A DNA stretch of 64,000 bases from Butyricimonas faecalis (GCF_003991565.1 NZ_CP032819.1:2046001-2110000), one strand, 5' to 3'. Positions 44,749 through 53,548 are shown, counted from the stretch's first letter. Made by a program: numbers and translations. The notes: generated from the letters alone by a model not told the origin.

Positions 44749-45247
44749 AAGTCCCGTGTACAACGTTATTGCCGTCCCGGTTGACAAGGTGGTGGCCAAT
44801 ACCTACAACCCGAATGTCGTCGCTCCCCCGGAAATGAAGCTATTGGAACTATCCATCTGGGAAGACGGTTACACGATGCCCTGTGTCTGTTACTACATTC
44901 CGGAAAAGGATATTTATGAACTCGTGGATGGTTTTCACCGCTATAAAGTCATGAAGACCTCCCAACGTATCTTCGAACGGGAAAAAGGGTTACTCCCGGT
45001 CGTTGTCATCAATAAAGATATTTCCAACCGTATGGCCTCTACTATCCGGCACAACCGGGCAAGAGGAACACACAGTATCGAATTGATGACGGAAATCGTG
45101 GCCGAGCTGACCAAAGCCGGAATGTCCGACAGTTGGATCATGCGCAACATCGGGATGGATAAGGACGAGTTGCTCCGTTTAAAGCAAATCTCCGGCCTAG
45201 CAGAGTTATTTGCCGACAAGGAATTTAGCTTGACAGTAGATGATTGA
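44735..45247 (+). CDS. ibrB: IbrB-like ParB-domain protein
   Basis: 170 residues. The ParB N-terminal domain is clear: 'VPVDKVVANTYNPNVV', 'LELSIWEDGYTMPCVCYY', 'YELVDGFHRYKVMK' (the G-x-H-R box) and 'STIRHNRARGTHSIELM' (the N-R-A-R-G-x-H box), followed by helices with 'MSDSWIMRNIGMDKDELLRL'. It has no C-terminal dimerisation domain of chromosomal ParB. The gene overlaps the IbrA-like gene by 14 bases. Homologues paired with IbrA are annotated IbrB. ParB folds can be CTPases or nucleases; which applies here is unknown. Confidence 0.87.
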   Translation: MEEYKSPVYNVIAVPVDKVVANTYNPNVVAPPEMKLLELSIWEDGYTMPCVCYYIPEKDIYELVDGFHRYKVMKTSQRIFEREKGLLPVVVINKDISNRMASTIRHNRARGTHSIELMTEIVAELTKAGMSDSWIMRNIGMDKDELLRLKQISGLAELFADKEFSLTVDD

Positions 45248-45254
45248 GGCTAAA

Positions 45255-46823
45255 TTAATTCGTTTTCCATTCCCCGATATTTCTTTCTTTCGGATCGAAA
45301 TTGACTCCGATTTTCACAAGTTTCCGACCATCGACAGTATAGGGGATGAGATAACCCCGATCGTCTATCTGTGCAAGGGCTTGTTCTGCACTGCCGTCTA
45401 GCTTGAACTCGAAGACATAAATGTAGTCGGCAGTTTTCACAACAGCATCAGCCCGTCCTTTGGCACTTCGTATTTCAGCCTCGGAGAATTGTCCCATGAG
45501 CTTGAAAACGAGATAAAAGATGGTCTGGTAATAACGTTCAGTACGATCGTTCAACTCATAAGAGATTCCGGCAAAAAAAGCTCGCAGGCGAGCGAGGAAG
45601 GCATTGGGATCACCCGATTCCAACTCATGGATAAATTTACCAATATAGAAACTCGTGTCTGTTTCCTTGACTGGAGTATAAAATGGAGTAACAAAGTTGA
45701 GAAACCCATACTTTACTTCCTCATTGGGAAAACCGAGAGTGTATATCTGGAAACGTTCATCGTATTTCTTAATAGTCAAATAACCACTTTGGTAAATCAT
45801 GGGAATTGGATTGTTGATGTCAGTCCGGTCATCAGTAAGGGATGCGGCAGAAACCTCTATACCATCGAGTTCACGTAAATCGAAATCTGTCTTTTTCAAG
45901 ATTTCAACAAGAAAAGTGGGAGTCCCGCTAGCAAACCAGAAGTTATCGAACATGGTCGTGTCAAACACATTAAGTATACTAAACGGATTATAGACACCTA
46001 CCCAATCTCGGTAGTTAAAATGATACCCGTCGTACATACGGGTGAGACGTTCCATGCAAGCCTCCCCGTCAAGGTTGTTTGCCTCGGCCAGAGACTTTAA
46101 CTCCGGGGTAAAGTTTGCTCGAATCTCTTCACTGGTAAGGCCGCAAAGCGTGGCGTACCGGGGATCGAGACTAATATCTTTAAGTTGATTGAGATTACTG
46201 AATATTCCCATCTGTGCAAACTTGGTTACCCCGGTAATGAAAACAAGGCGTAACCACGGGTCAGCACTTTTCAACACGGAGTAGAAAGCGGTCAGCGTAT
46301 CACGGAAGGCTTTTTGCAAAGTCTCATCATGAAAACTGTTGAGCAAAGGTTTATCATACTCGTCAATCAAGACAACAACCCCCCGTCCGGTTTTCTCGTA
46401 CGCTTTTCGAATGACTTCCATGAAACGACCGGAGTGAGTAATCCCCTTGCCTCCGGTTTCATAAATCTCTTCCCAGTGAAGCAACTGCCGTTCCAACATA
46501 TCGTGTAATCGGTCGGGAGAATCGTATTTTTCGGCATTCAGGTCGAGATGCAGCACGGCATGAACGTTCCACTCCGTTTCCAACTTTTCAATGGCAAGTC
46601 CCTTGAAAAGTTCCCGTTTGCCTAGAAAATAAGCCTCCATCGTTGAAAGCAACAGACTCTTACCAAAGCGCCGGGGACGGCTGAGAAAATAGGGCTTACC
46701 CATAGTCGCAAGACGATAGACAAACTCTGTTTTGTCTACATACATGAAATCGTTTTGACGAATGTATTCGAAACTCTGTATGCCAATAGGCATCTTACGA
46801 GGAAAGGATAATGCTTGATTCAT
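45255..46823 (-). CDS. AAA-ATPase-like protein with PD-(D/E)XK nuclease domain (PF09820/PF08011 type)
   Basis: 522 residues. The N-terminal 'MPIGIQSFEYIRQNDFMYVD' and Walker A variant 'FLSRPRRFGKSLLLSTMEAY' are hallmarks of PF09820; Walker B is 'GVVVLIDEYDKPLL'. The C-terminal domain has 'KGRADAVVKTADYIYVFEFK' and 'ALAQIDDRGY', the D...ExK core of the DUF1703 nuclease-like fold. The family is amplified in Bacteroidota and often sits in variable or defence-rich places; function is unproven. It ends 7 bases from the convergent IbrB-like gene. Confidence 0.88.
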   Translation of the reverse strand: MNQALSFPRKMPIGIQSFEYIRQNDFMYVDKTEFVYRLATMGKPYFLSRPRRFGKSLLLSTMEAYFLGKRELFKGLAIEKLETEWNVHAVLHLDLNAEKYDSPDRLHDMLERQLLHWEEIYETGGKGITHSGRFMEVIRKAYEKTGRGVVVLIDEYDKPLLNSFHDETLQKAFRDTLTAFYSVLKSADPWLRLVFITGVTKFAQMGIFSNLNQLKDISLDPRYATLCGLTSEEIRANFTPELKSLAEANNLDGEACMERLTRMYDGYHFNYRDWVGVYNPFSILNVFDTTMFDNFWFASGTPTFLVEILKKTDFDLRELDGIEVSAASLTDDRTDINNPIPMIYQSGYLTIKKYDERFQIYTLGFPNEEVKYGFLNFVTPFYTPVKETDTSFYIGKFIHELESGDPNAFLARLRAFFAGISYELNDRTERYYQTIFYLVFKLMGQFSEAEIRSAKGRADAVVKTADYIYVFEFKLDGSAEQALAQIDDRGYLIPYTVDGRKLVKIGVNFDPKERNIGEWKTN

Positions 46824-46849
46824 AACCGTTCTGTTTGCTTTTATTTAGA

Positions 46850-46857
46850 CAAAGTTA
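46850..46857 (-). promoter_or_regulatory. Possible -7 box for the AAA-ATPase gene
   Basis: Minus strand reads TAACTTTG, about 27 bases before the ATG. The nearest TTTG is 15 bases further upstream, shorter than ideal. Confidence 0.4.
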
Positions 46858-46925
46858 CGAAAAACTTAGTTACAAAGTTCATAAAGTTTACAAATCCTCA
46901 AAGAGGAGGAATCTGTAAGACTTTA

Positions 46926-48029
46926 TCAAACCGTTTCAAAGTATTTCATCAACTTGTCGTGAGGTACGGAGACACAGATACGGGAATAATCTTTCGCGTA
47001 CTCTTGTCGGGTTTTCGTGAAGAAAGAGAGTGATACCGCACCGATATAATGTTTCAGTAGCTCTTCCTCACTACGATTCACGATCACGAAGATACCCCGC
47101 GGTGTGGTTCCATGATAAAACTCTTCAGCCAACAAACCTCTTCCCCGCAAATACTCGATATTTAAAGCTATATCCCGGGTGGTACGTTCTTTAAATTCAG
47201 TCACGGCCTTTTTCCCCTCCGGCGTTGTCAGTAAACGCAATACAAGTTCCTGTGCGAAACCGTTAATTCCATTCGTGTTATACATTACTCTCACCTCCAA
47301 TTCATCATGCAATTCCTTGTTACACGTGTGGATAAATCCAAGTCGTTGTCCGCTTAAACCGACCGACTTACTAAAGCTCTCGGTAATAATCACGTTATCC
47401 AAGTTCATCAGATGCGTATAATAATCGTCCGAAGCATCCATAAACAACCGACGATAAGGACAATCATAAAAAATCACCACTCCGGCATCATTCAACACCC
47501 GAATGATGTTCAACTGTTCTTCGTCATCGTGCTTGTCTCCCAACGGGTTACTCGGATCGCTGATCAGCACGGCATTTCCCCGTAGACGATCGATCATAGA
47601 GAGTAAATCCGACTGACTGTCATATCCTTCGCTCTCCACGGAACGAATCTTGAGCATCTTGAAATAACATCCCCAATAGTACGAGGGCAAGAATAACTTT
47701 CCGATATTCACGGTCTGTGCCACGAGATCAAGGGCATGCATCCCTCCTGCCGTGATCAGTATATTATCCGGTGAAGACTTCCCGGCAAAGAACTCCTCGT
47801 TAATCGCCACCCGTAAGTCCGGACGTCCGGCCCCATGCGGGTAGACTTGAATCTCCGGAGAATTAAAGTCGATCGATTTCACGACTTCTGTCAAGTCGAT
47901 ATTTACCACTTGGTTCACACCCCTATTCAACGGCAAATACTCTTTCCCATTCTTCCGGGAAAGTTCTTTCAGCGTCTCCCCGATTTGCACGATACGGGAA
48001 AGAGCGGCCCCACTCTTATTTATTTTCAT
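46926..48029 (-). CDS. PLP-dependent aminotransferase, class I/II
   Basis: 367 residues. 'DPSNPLGDKHDDEEQL' (substrate-side loop), 'VVIFYDCPYRRLFMD' (PLP aspartate and tyrosine) and 'IITESFSKSVGLSGQRLGFI' (Schiff-base lysine) define fold-type I. It is only distantly related to the aminotransferase at 18.4 kb. It is 14 bases downstream of the DUF4268 gene on the same strand. Substrate is unknown. Confidence 0.87.
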   Translation of the reverse strand: MKINKSGAALSRIVQIGETLKELSRKNGKEYLPLNRGVNQVVNIDLTEVVKSIDFNSPEIQVYPHGAGRPDLRVAINEEFFAGKSSPDNILITAGGMHALDLVAQTVNIGKLFLPSYYWGCYFKMLKIRSVESEGYDSQSDLLSMIDRLRGNAVLISDPSNPLGDKHDDEEQLNIIRVLNDAGVVIFYDCPYRRLFMDASDDYYTHLMNLDNVIITESFSKSVGLSGQRLGFIHTCNKELHDELEVRVMYNTNGINGFAQELVLRLLTTPEGKKAVTEFKERTTRDIALNIEYLRGRGLLAEEFYHGTTPRGIFVIVNRSEEELLKHYIGAVSLSFFTKTRQEYAKDYSRICVSVPHDKLMKYFETV

Positions 48030-48043
48030 CGCAATCCAGCGTT

Positions 48044-48508
48044 TTAATTATTATCTTGTTTTAATCGTTCATTTATCAAATCTTTATACTCGTAATAAAG
48101 ATCTTCAAGCAAAGGCATTTTCTCGGCAAAGAACGCGTATATCCGCTCATGATCTTCCACCCGGTAAAGATTCACTCCCGGCAATTCAAAATAAATAGCA
48201 CTGATCTCCTGTCCTTCAACACCCCAATACTCCTCTTCCCATTTCAAATCGTCACCACACTCTGCCCGAAATAATGTCTGGTAAGAGAGCATACACTCAT
48301 ACACCTCAAATCGACGCAATTCGTTCTTATGATCTATCTGAAACAACACGAGAGCTTTCTCCCGATCCACGTAAAACTTCAATTGCGTAGATCGTATTTT
48401 TACCCCCGTCAGCACCCATTTCCGGTAAATATGTTTCCGTTTGCAATAACGCTTGAAACCATCCCAGAACTTTACTCGCATCTCTTTTGCCTCTTCTTTC
48501 GTGAACAC
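48044..48508 (-). CDS. DUF4268 family protein
   Basis: 154 residues. The start 'FTKEEAKEMRVKFWDGFKRY' followed by 'WVLTGVKIRSTQLKFYVDRE' and 'ALVLFQIDHKNE' matches DUF4268, a small cytoplasmic alpha/beta family resembling PD-(D/E)XK-type folds. The frame begins at GTG; family members begin at this point (usually M-[YF]-[TS]-K-E-E-A), so the GTG is preferred over the internal ATG nine codons later. Function unknown. Probably co-transcribed with the aminotransferase. Confidence 0.8.
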   Translation of the reverse strand: MFTKEEAKEMRVKFWDGFKRYCKRKHIYRKWVLTGVKIRSTQLKFYVDREKALVLFQIDHKNELRRFEVYECMLSYQTLFRAECGDDLKWEEEYWGVEGQEISAIYFELPGVNLYRVEDHERIYAFFAEKMPLLEDLYYEYKDLINERLKQDNN

Positions 48509-48576
48509 TCCTTACAATTTAAACGTTCATATTAAAAAACATCATTCACGTCAATCAACGGGAAATGCTTTACATC

Positions 48577-49590
48577 TTAATTACAAGTAGAAATATAATC
48601 CCATCTAATATAGGTCTGTTTTAACTTTCCTCTATTTCCGATCATCCAGTTCGTTTGACTTACCACCTCGGAAGGCCATCCCTCTGGAAAATATTTTATT
48701 CGAAAATAAGTATTCAAAACCGCCTCATCTTTCACCTGCTTGTCAAATTCCTGCTCAAAATTAGAAGTTAACTCATCATTTCCCTTCACGCCTTGCATCA
48801 GCGCCCGAAGCAAATCTTTAACCTCTTCCCGTGGAATGTTATTATTTACATCAAACACCAATTCATAATCGCCCGTCTCGGCATCATATTCGACCGATGT
48901 ATAAGAATCCGATGCATATTGATCTTCCGTGGCCTCCTCACTCGTTTGTGTCTGTCCCAATTCATAGGAATAACCATGGCATTGAAACAGTAATTCCAAC
49001 TCCTCCACATATCCCTTCACCAATTCATCCATATCCACGTATTTCAAATAAGAAGTCATATCCAAACCGATCATTCGCAAACTATCCATGAGTGGCAACT
49101 GCATCAATTCATCACATGCCTCCTTGAAAAGGGCCTTTGCTTGTTTCTTTATCCCTTTCAAATTATCGTATCGCAAAATCTGCCCACACTCATCCGTGCG
49201 GAAACGAATGGTTGTGCCAACCAGCTTTTCACTCAACTTACGAACAAGCTGATTTTGGAAATCACCTATTTCAGAAGAGACTGTCGAGTCGCCTTCAAAT
49301 GCCAAGAAACGGTATTCCATCGCGTATCCCTTCTTTGTCGAATCCGTAACCGTAACCATAACTTTTGTCCACACGCCGGATGTCCTCACCGTGTCCTCGC
49401 CATTCACACTCCATTCCGCCTCACTAATCCAGTAAACAAGTGTATCGTGTTTATTAAAATAGGCAATCACAGCTAGAGTCGAATCTATATCCTCCACCTC
49501 TTTCGTTGTGCTAAATTCAGTTTGTGCCGGAATAAAAGAGTAAAAGAAAAAGGCACAAATACCCATCCATACAATCAATATTTTTTTCAT
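48577..49590 (-). CDS. Exported protein of unknown function
   Basis: 337 residues; I do not recognise the family. A signal peptide (MKKILIVWMGICAFFFYSFIPA) is followed by a soluble protein rich in acidic residues. It opens with beta strands ('TLVYWISEAEWSVNGEDTV', 'VWTKVMVTVTDSTKKGYAME'), has a central helical part ('LVRKLSEKLVGTTIRF', 'KGIKKQAKALFKEACDELM') and closes with 'ELTSNFEQEFDKQVKDEAVL'. The layout suggests a periplasmic lipocalin- or DUF6263-like beta protein, but that is only a guess. It stands alone between the DUF4268 gene and rnhB. Confidence 0.7.
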   Translation of the reverse strand: MKKILIVWMGICAFFFYSFIPAQTEFSTTKEVEDIDSTLAVIAYFNKHDTLVYWISEAEWSVNGEDTVRTSGVWTKVMVTVTDSTKKGYAMEYRFLAFEGDSTVSSEIGDFQNQLVRKLSEKLVGTTIRFRTDECGQILRYDNLKGIKKQAKALFKEACDELMQLPLMDSLRMIGLDMTSYLKYVDMDELVKGYVEELELLFQCHGYSYELGQTQTSEEATEDQYASDSYTSVEYDAETGDYELVFDVNNNIPREEVKDLLRALMQGVKGNDELTSNFEQEFDKQVKDEAVLNTYFRIKYFPEGWPSEVVSQTNWMIGNRGKLKQTYIRWDYISTCN

Positions 49591-49707
49591 CCTTTCAAGT
49601 ATTACAATAATTATACAAAATTACATCCCAGCAATAATTCCTGCAATATGTTACCCCTAAAATTTATTTATTTATCCAAATCCCGCCATTATTTCACAAG
49701 TTCTTTC

Positions 49708-49715
49708 TATATTTG
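49708..49715 (+). promoter_or_regulatory. -7 box upstream of rnhB
   Basis: TATATTTG, an exact TAnnTTTG match, 46 bases before the ATG. The -33 region reads TTATTTC, a partial match. Confidence 0.5.
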
Positions 49716-49761
49716 TCTTAATGATAACATTGCTAGTTTGATTTTATGAATCCATTGAAGT

Positions 49762-50367
49762 ATGCTGACATTAAAATACTATCAAGATAAAATCGAGGCC
49801 GGATGCGATGAAGCCGGTAGAGGATGTCTGGCAGGACCGGTTTTCGCGGCCGCGGTAATCCTCCCTGAAGACTTTTCCAACGAAATGCTCAATGACTCGA
49901 AACAACTCTCCGAAAAGAAACGGGAGGAGTTGCGCACGATCATTGAACGGGAATCCTTGGCATGGGCCGTAGCCAGCGTGGACAACAACGAGATCGACAA
50001 GATCAACATCCTCAATGCCTCCATCGAAGGGATGCACCGGGCTCTGGCGCAATTAAGAATCACTCCGGAACACATTCTGATTGATGGCAACCGATTCAAA
50101 CCCTACCGGAATATCGAACACCATTGTATCGTAAAAGGGGACGGGAAATACATGGCCATCGCGGCAGCCTCCATTTTGGCCAAAACACACCGGGACGAAT
50201 ACATGAAAAAATTGCATGACAAGTATCCCGTTTACGATTGGATCAGCAACAAAGGCTACCCGACTAAAAAACATCGGGCAGGCATTTTACTCCATGGTAT
50301 CACCCCTTACCATCGACAAAGTTTCACGTTGCTCGACCCGCAATTAAAACTGGATTTCGATCATTAA
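49762..50367 (+). CDS. rnhB: Ribonuclease HII
   Basis: 201 residues, normal for RNase HII. Catalytic acidic residues lie in 'AGCDEAGRGCLAGPVFAAAV' (D and E), 'HILIDGNRFKPY' (D) and 'AAASILAKTHRDEYM' (D). The C-terminal 'NKGYPTKKHRAGILLHGITPYHR' segment, read in two parts, is the substrate-tyrosine region. It removes ribonucleotides from DNA and Okazaki primers. It is transcribed with or just before the GH3 gene. Confidence 0.95.
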   Translation: MLTLKYYQDKIEAGCDEAGRGCLAGPVFAAAVILPEDFSNEMLNDSKQLSEKKREELRTIIERESLAWAVASVDNNEIDKINILNASIEGMHRALAQLRITPEHILIDGNRFKPYRNIEHHCIVKGDGKYMAIAAASILAKTHRDEYMKKLHDKYPVYDWISNKGYPTKKHRAGILLHGITPYHRQSFTLLDPQLKLDFDH

Positions 50368-50413
50368 AAATAACAAATGGTACAATAGTTGTTACACTTT
50401 GTAGTGTGGATCA

Positions 50414-50448
50414 ACTTTTAGTTTTTAACTTATAACTTTTAACTTAAT
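50414..50448 (+). repeat. Heptamer array before the GH3-family gene (5 x 7)
   Basis: ACTTTTA, GTTTTTA, ACTTATA, ACTTTTA, ACTTAAT in register, ending 3 bases before the ATG at 50452. Confidence 0.85.
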
Positions 50449-50451
50449 TCT

Positions 50452-51963
50452 ATGCCCGTAATCAATTCCATCATATCCATGTTCTCGAGCAAAAGATTAG
50501 CACAAATCGATTTCTTCAAAGAAAATCCGATTCAAGTGCAACGAGACACGTTGGTTGAATTACTTCGCAGAGCTGCCGAAACGGAATACGGACTAAAATA
50601 CGATTTTAATTCTATTCTGACGGCCGAACAATATCGGGAGCGCCTTCCCATCATTCATTATGAAGAGCTGGCGCCCTATTCCGAACGATTAATGAACGGC
50701 GAGCAAAACCTTCTATGGCCGGAACCCATCACGTGGTTTGCCAAATCGTCAGGAACAACTGCTGCGAAAAGCAAGTTTATCCCGGTCAGTAAAGAATCTT
50801 TGGAAAACTGCCATTTCCGGGGTGGTAAAGATGTAATCTCCATATTCAACAAACTTTACCCGGAGGCACAAGTATTCAACGGAAAGACCTTAGCCCTAGG
50901 GGGAAGTAGCGAAATATCCAAGACGAACAACAATTGTCGCTACGGAGACTTGTCTGCCATACTGATTTCCAATACCCCGTTTTGGGCCAACATGATGAAG
51001 ACTCCCGACCAATCGATCATGCTCATGAGTGAATGGGAAGAGAAGATCGAAAAGATATGCGACACCACCATCAAAGAAGATGTACGCAGTCTCGCGGGAG
51101 TACCCTCTTGGTTTCTCACGCTCATCAACCGGATTTTGGAGCGCACGGGCAAAAGCAACCTTCACGAAGTATGGCCCAACCTGGAACTGTTTATCCACGG
51201 GGGCATAAACTTCACCCCCTACCGGGAGCAATACAAACGCTTGTTGCCCGATCCGAAAATGAAATACATGGAGACCTACAATGCATCGGAAGGCTTTTTC
51301 GGGTTACAAGATGACCCCAACGACTCGTCCATGCTCCTGATGCTGGACTATGGTGTTTACTATGAATTTGTGCCGATCAGCGAACTGGCCAAACCGCATC
51401 CCCGCGCACTTCTTCTGGAAGAAGTGGAAACCGGTGTGAACTATGCGCTTGTCATCTCCACCAACGGAGGACTTTGGCGCTACATGATCGGAGACACGAT
51501 TATGTTCACCTCTACCCGCCCCTACAAATTCAAAATCACGGGAAGGACAAAGTTATTTATCAACGCTTTCGGGGAAGAACTGATCATTGATAACGCCATC
51601 GAGGCTTTAAAACAGACTTGTGAGAAAACCGGAGCTACGGTCACGGCATTCACGGCAGCCCCGGTCTTCATGGATAATGGTAAAAAAGGAGCCCACGAAT
51701 GGATTATCGAATACGGTACTCCACCCGCGGACTTGGAAAATTTTGCCGATATTCTCGATTCCGAACTAAAGAAAGTAAACTCAGACTACGAGGCCAAACG
51801 TTATAAAGATATGTCTCTTCAGCGCTTGATTCTTCATGCAGCACGACCCAACCTCTTCACCGACTGGCTGAAAGAAAAAGGGAAACTCGGTGGACAGAAT
51901 AAAGTACCGCAGCTATGGAACGACCGTACGCATATTGACGAATTACTAAAAATGAATTCATGA
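50452..51963 (+). CDS. GH3 auxin-responsive promoter-family acyl-adenylating protein
   Basis: 503 residues. Belongs to the GH3 branch of the ANL (adenylating) superfamily: the ATP loop is 'TWFAKSSGTTAAKSKFIPVS', 'YMETYNASEGFFGLQDD' is motif II and 'LWRYMIGDTIMFTSTRPYKF' holds the hinge aspartate; 'ITGRTKLFINAFGEEL' follows. Plant GH3 enzymes join amino acids to jasmonate or auxin. The Bacteroidota members are common, but their substrates are unknown. Fifty bases separate it from the META-domain gene. Confidence 0.92.
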   Translation: MPVINSIISMFSSKRLAQIDFFKENPIQVQRDTLVELLRRAAETEYGLKYDFNSILTAEQYRERLPIIHYEELAPYSERLMNGEQNLLWPEPITWFAKSSGTTAAKSKFIPVSKESLENCHFRGGKDVISIFNKLYPEAQVFNGKTLALGGSSEISKTNNNCRYGDLSAILISNTPFWANMMKTPDQSIMLMSEWEEKIEKICDTTIKEDVRSLAGVPSWFLTLINRILERTGKSNLHEVWPNLELFIHGGINFTPYREQYKRLLPDPKMKYMETYNASEGFFGLQDDPNDSSMLLMLDYGVYYEFVPISELAKPHPRALLLEEVETGVNYALVISTNGGLWRYMIGDTIMFTSTRPYKFKITGRTKLFINAFGEELIIDNAIEALKQTCEKTGATVTAFTAAPVFMDNGKKGAHEWIIEYGTPPADLENFADILDSELKKVNSDYEAKRYKDMSLQRLILHAARPNLFTDWLKEKGKLGGQNKVPQLWNDRTHIDELLKMNS

Positions 51964-52012
51964 TAAGATTCAAATAATAAATTTTTCACAGATAAAGCAA
52001 ATTCACACACAT

Positions 52013-53035
52013 ATGAGAAAAACAACTATTTTAATGATGATCGCCGTGACGCTTGGTTTCTCCGGCTGTAAAAGCAATAACGGTGACAAAGCGCAACTGA
52101 CGGCCAATGAATGGCAATTGAAAGAGATGACAACCACAAAGGGGAAAACCGCTCTTCCGCAACGAGTTCCCACCCTTATGTTGACCGACACCAACACGAT
52201 GTACGGCTTCTCCGGATGTAACCGATTTTTTGGGAAATATTCCACGAAAGGGAATACCATCAAGTTTGAACCGGGCGGAAGCACCATGATGGCTTGTCCG
52301 GATCTCCAGTTCGAGGGCGAGTACATGCAGACGTTGGCCACTATGACCTCGTACAGCATTGAAAACAAAGAATTGAAATTAACGGACAAAGACCGGAAAC
52401 AAACTCTCGTTTTCGTGCCTAAAACAGAAGAAGAAATCATCGGTGTCGCAAACGACGCTCACGGATGTAACGGTGCTGCAGGCTACACTTGGTCTGAAGC
52501 TAGAAAAGACTGTATCCGTTTGTTTGAATCTGGCATTCGCATGAACCCGATCAACGACCCGCAAGCCACGCTTTCCACGTTCATCGTGTTCTCAACCGAC
52601 TCCACGTTGGCAGAAATATTCATTCCCGACATGGAAAACCTCCCGTTACTGAACAGACGCGAACTACCGGGAGGCGGTTATGCTTGGAACGTGGAGGACG
52701 ATGATACCTATAACGTAAGACAAGTAAACGGACAATGGATCATCGAACAACGCGGAGAAACATTATACACCGAAACCCCAGAAAGCGTGGTCAACATGAT
52801 ATTCCAAGGTGGTGATGGCAAAACCAAAATGTTATACCAAGTAGAAATCACCTTCTATCCCGCGGAAGAACTGGCGGTTGTGAAACTTGACGACCAAACA
52901 TACGAATTATCGCAACAACGCATGGCTTCCGGTTTCATGTACAAAAAGGATCAAGTAAGCTTGATTGGAAAAGGGGAAGAGGCGGAACTAACCCTTCCTG
53001 ACGGGAAAGTATTGAAACTGCATGCAAAGAAGTAG
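52013..53035 (+). CDS. META-domain lipoprotein with cysteine-bearing insert
   Basis: 340 residues. Lipoprotein signal 'VTLGFSGCKSNNGDK'. An N-terminal META/HslJ domain (about 28-135) shows 'WQLKEMTTTKGK', 'MYGFSGCNRFFGKYSTKGN' and 'GSTMMACPDLQFEGEYM'. After a linker comes 'HGCNGAAGYTWSEARKDCIR', a short motif that recurs in other secreted Bacteroidota proteins near a C-terminal domain, and then a membrane-bound-lysozyme-inhibitor-like or unknown beta domain. HslJ relates to heat stress and novobiocin resistance in E. coli. Envelope location is likely; role unknown. Confidence 0.83.
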   Translation: MRKTTILMMIAVTLGFSGCKSNNGDKAQLTANEWQLKEMTTTKGKTALPQRVPTLMLTDTNTMYGFSGCNRFFGKYSTKGNTIKFEPGGSTMMACPDLQFEGEYMQTLATMTSYSIENKELKLTDKDRKQTLVFVPKTEEEIIGVANDAHGCNGAAGYTWSEARKDCIRLFESGIRMNPINDPQATLSTFIVFSTDSTLAEIFIPDMENLPLLNRRELPGGGYAWNVEDDDTYNVRQVNGQWIIEQRGETLYTETPESVVNMIFQGGDGKTKMLYQVEITFYPAEELAVVKLDDQTYELSQQRMASGFMYKKDQVSLIGKGEEAELTLPDGKVLKLHAKK

Positions 53036-53036
53036 T

Positions 53037-53073
53037 TATAAAAAAGGGACTCGCAATGAGTCCCTTTTTTATA
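53037..53073. terminator. Bidirectional terminator shared by the META gene and ispF
   Basis: A perfect 16-base-pair stem (GGGACTC core flanked by A6/T6) with a 5-base loop GCAAT. T6 leaves on each strand. It overlaps the last 5 bases of ispF, including its stop codon. Confidence 0.92.
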
Positions 53074-53548
53074 ACTTAATAATCAACACCGTCACGTAAG
53101 CCGAAACCCCTTCTTCTCTCCCCTCAAATCCCAACTTCTCCGTCGTGGTAGCCTTGATGGTAATCTCATCTACATCAATCCCCATGATTTCAGACAAACA
53201 TTCCCGCATCTCCAAGGTACGCATTTTGATTTTGGGCCTTTGCAGGCATACCACGCAATCAATATTACCGATAGCAAACCCTTTGTCCTCGATCATGTCG
53301 ATCACTTTCTTCAACAGAATTTTACTATCAATTCCCTTGTAAGCGGGGTCCGTATCCGGGAAATATACCCCGATGTCATCCAATCCGGCAGCACCCAGAA
53401 GTGCATCACATATCGCATGAATCAACACATCCCCGTCCGAATGGGCTACACACCCTTTTTCATGTTCCAGTTTAATTCCTCCTAGCCAAAAGTCCAATCC
53501 CGGCTCTAAGCGGTGGATATCAATCCCTATACCTGTTTTTATTTTCAT
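53069..53548 (-). CDS. ispF: 2-C-methyl-D-erythritol 2,4-cyclodiphosphate synthase
   Basis: 159 residues from the ATG at 53548, the normal IspF length; the reading frame stays open 35 codons further upstream, but that part has no IspF similarity and includes a heptamer repeat. Metal ligands lie in 'GIGIDIHRLEPG' and 'HSDGDVLIHAICDALLGAAG'; 'DIGVYFPDTDP' and the CDP-binding 'IKATTTEKLGFEGREEGV' are intact. It forms the cyclic diphosphate of the non-mevalonate isoprenoid pathway. Confidence 0.95.
   Translation of the reverse strand: MKIKTGIGIDIHRLEPGLDFWLGGIKLEHEKGCVAHSDGDVLIHAICDALLGAAGLDDIGVYFPDTDPAYKGIDSKILLKKVIDMIEDKGFAIGNIDCVVCLQRPKIKMRTLEMRECLSEIMGIDVDEITIKATTTEKLGFEGREEGVSAYVTVLIIKL

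Noticed and set aside
18412..48029. The two aminotransferases as duplicates bounding a region
   Set aside because: They share only fold-level motifs; lengths (438 and 367) and most of the sequence differ.
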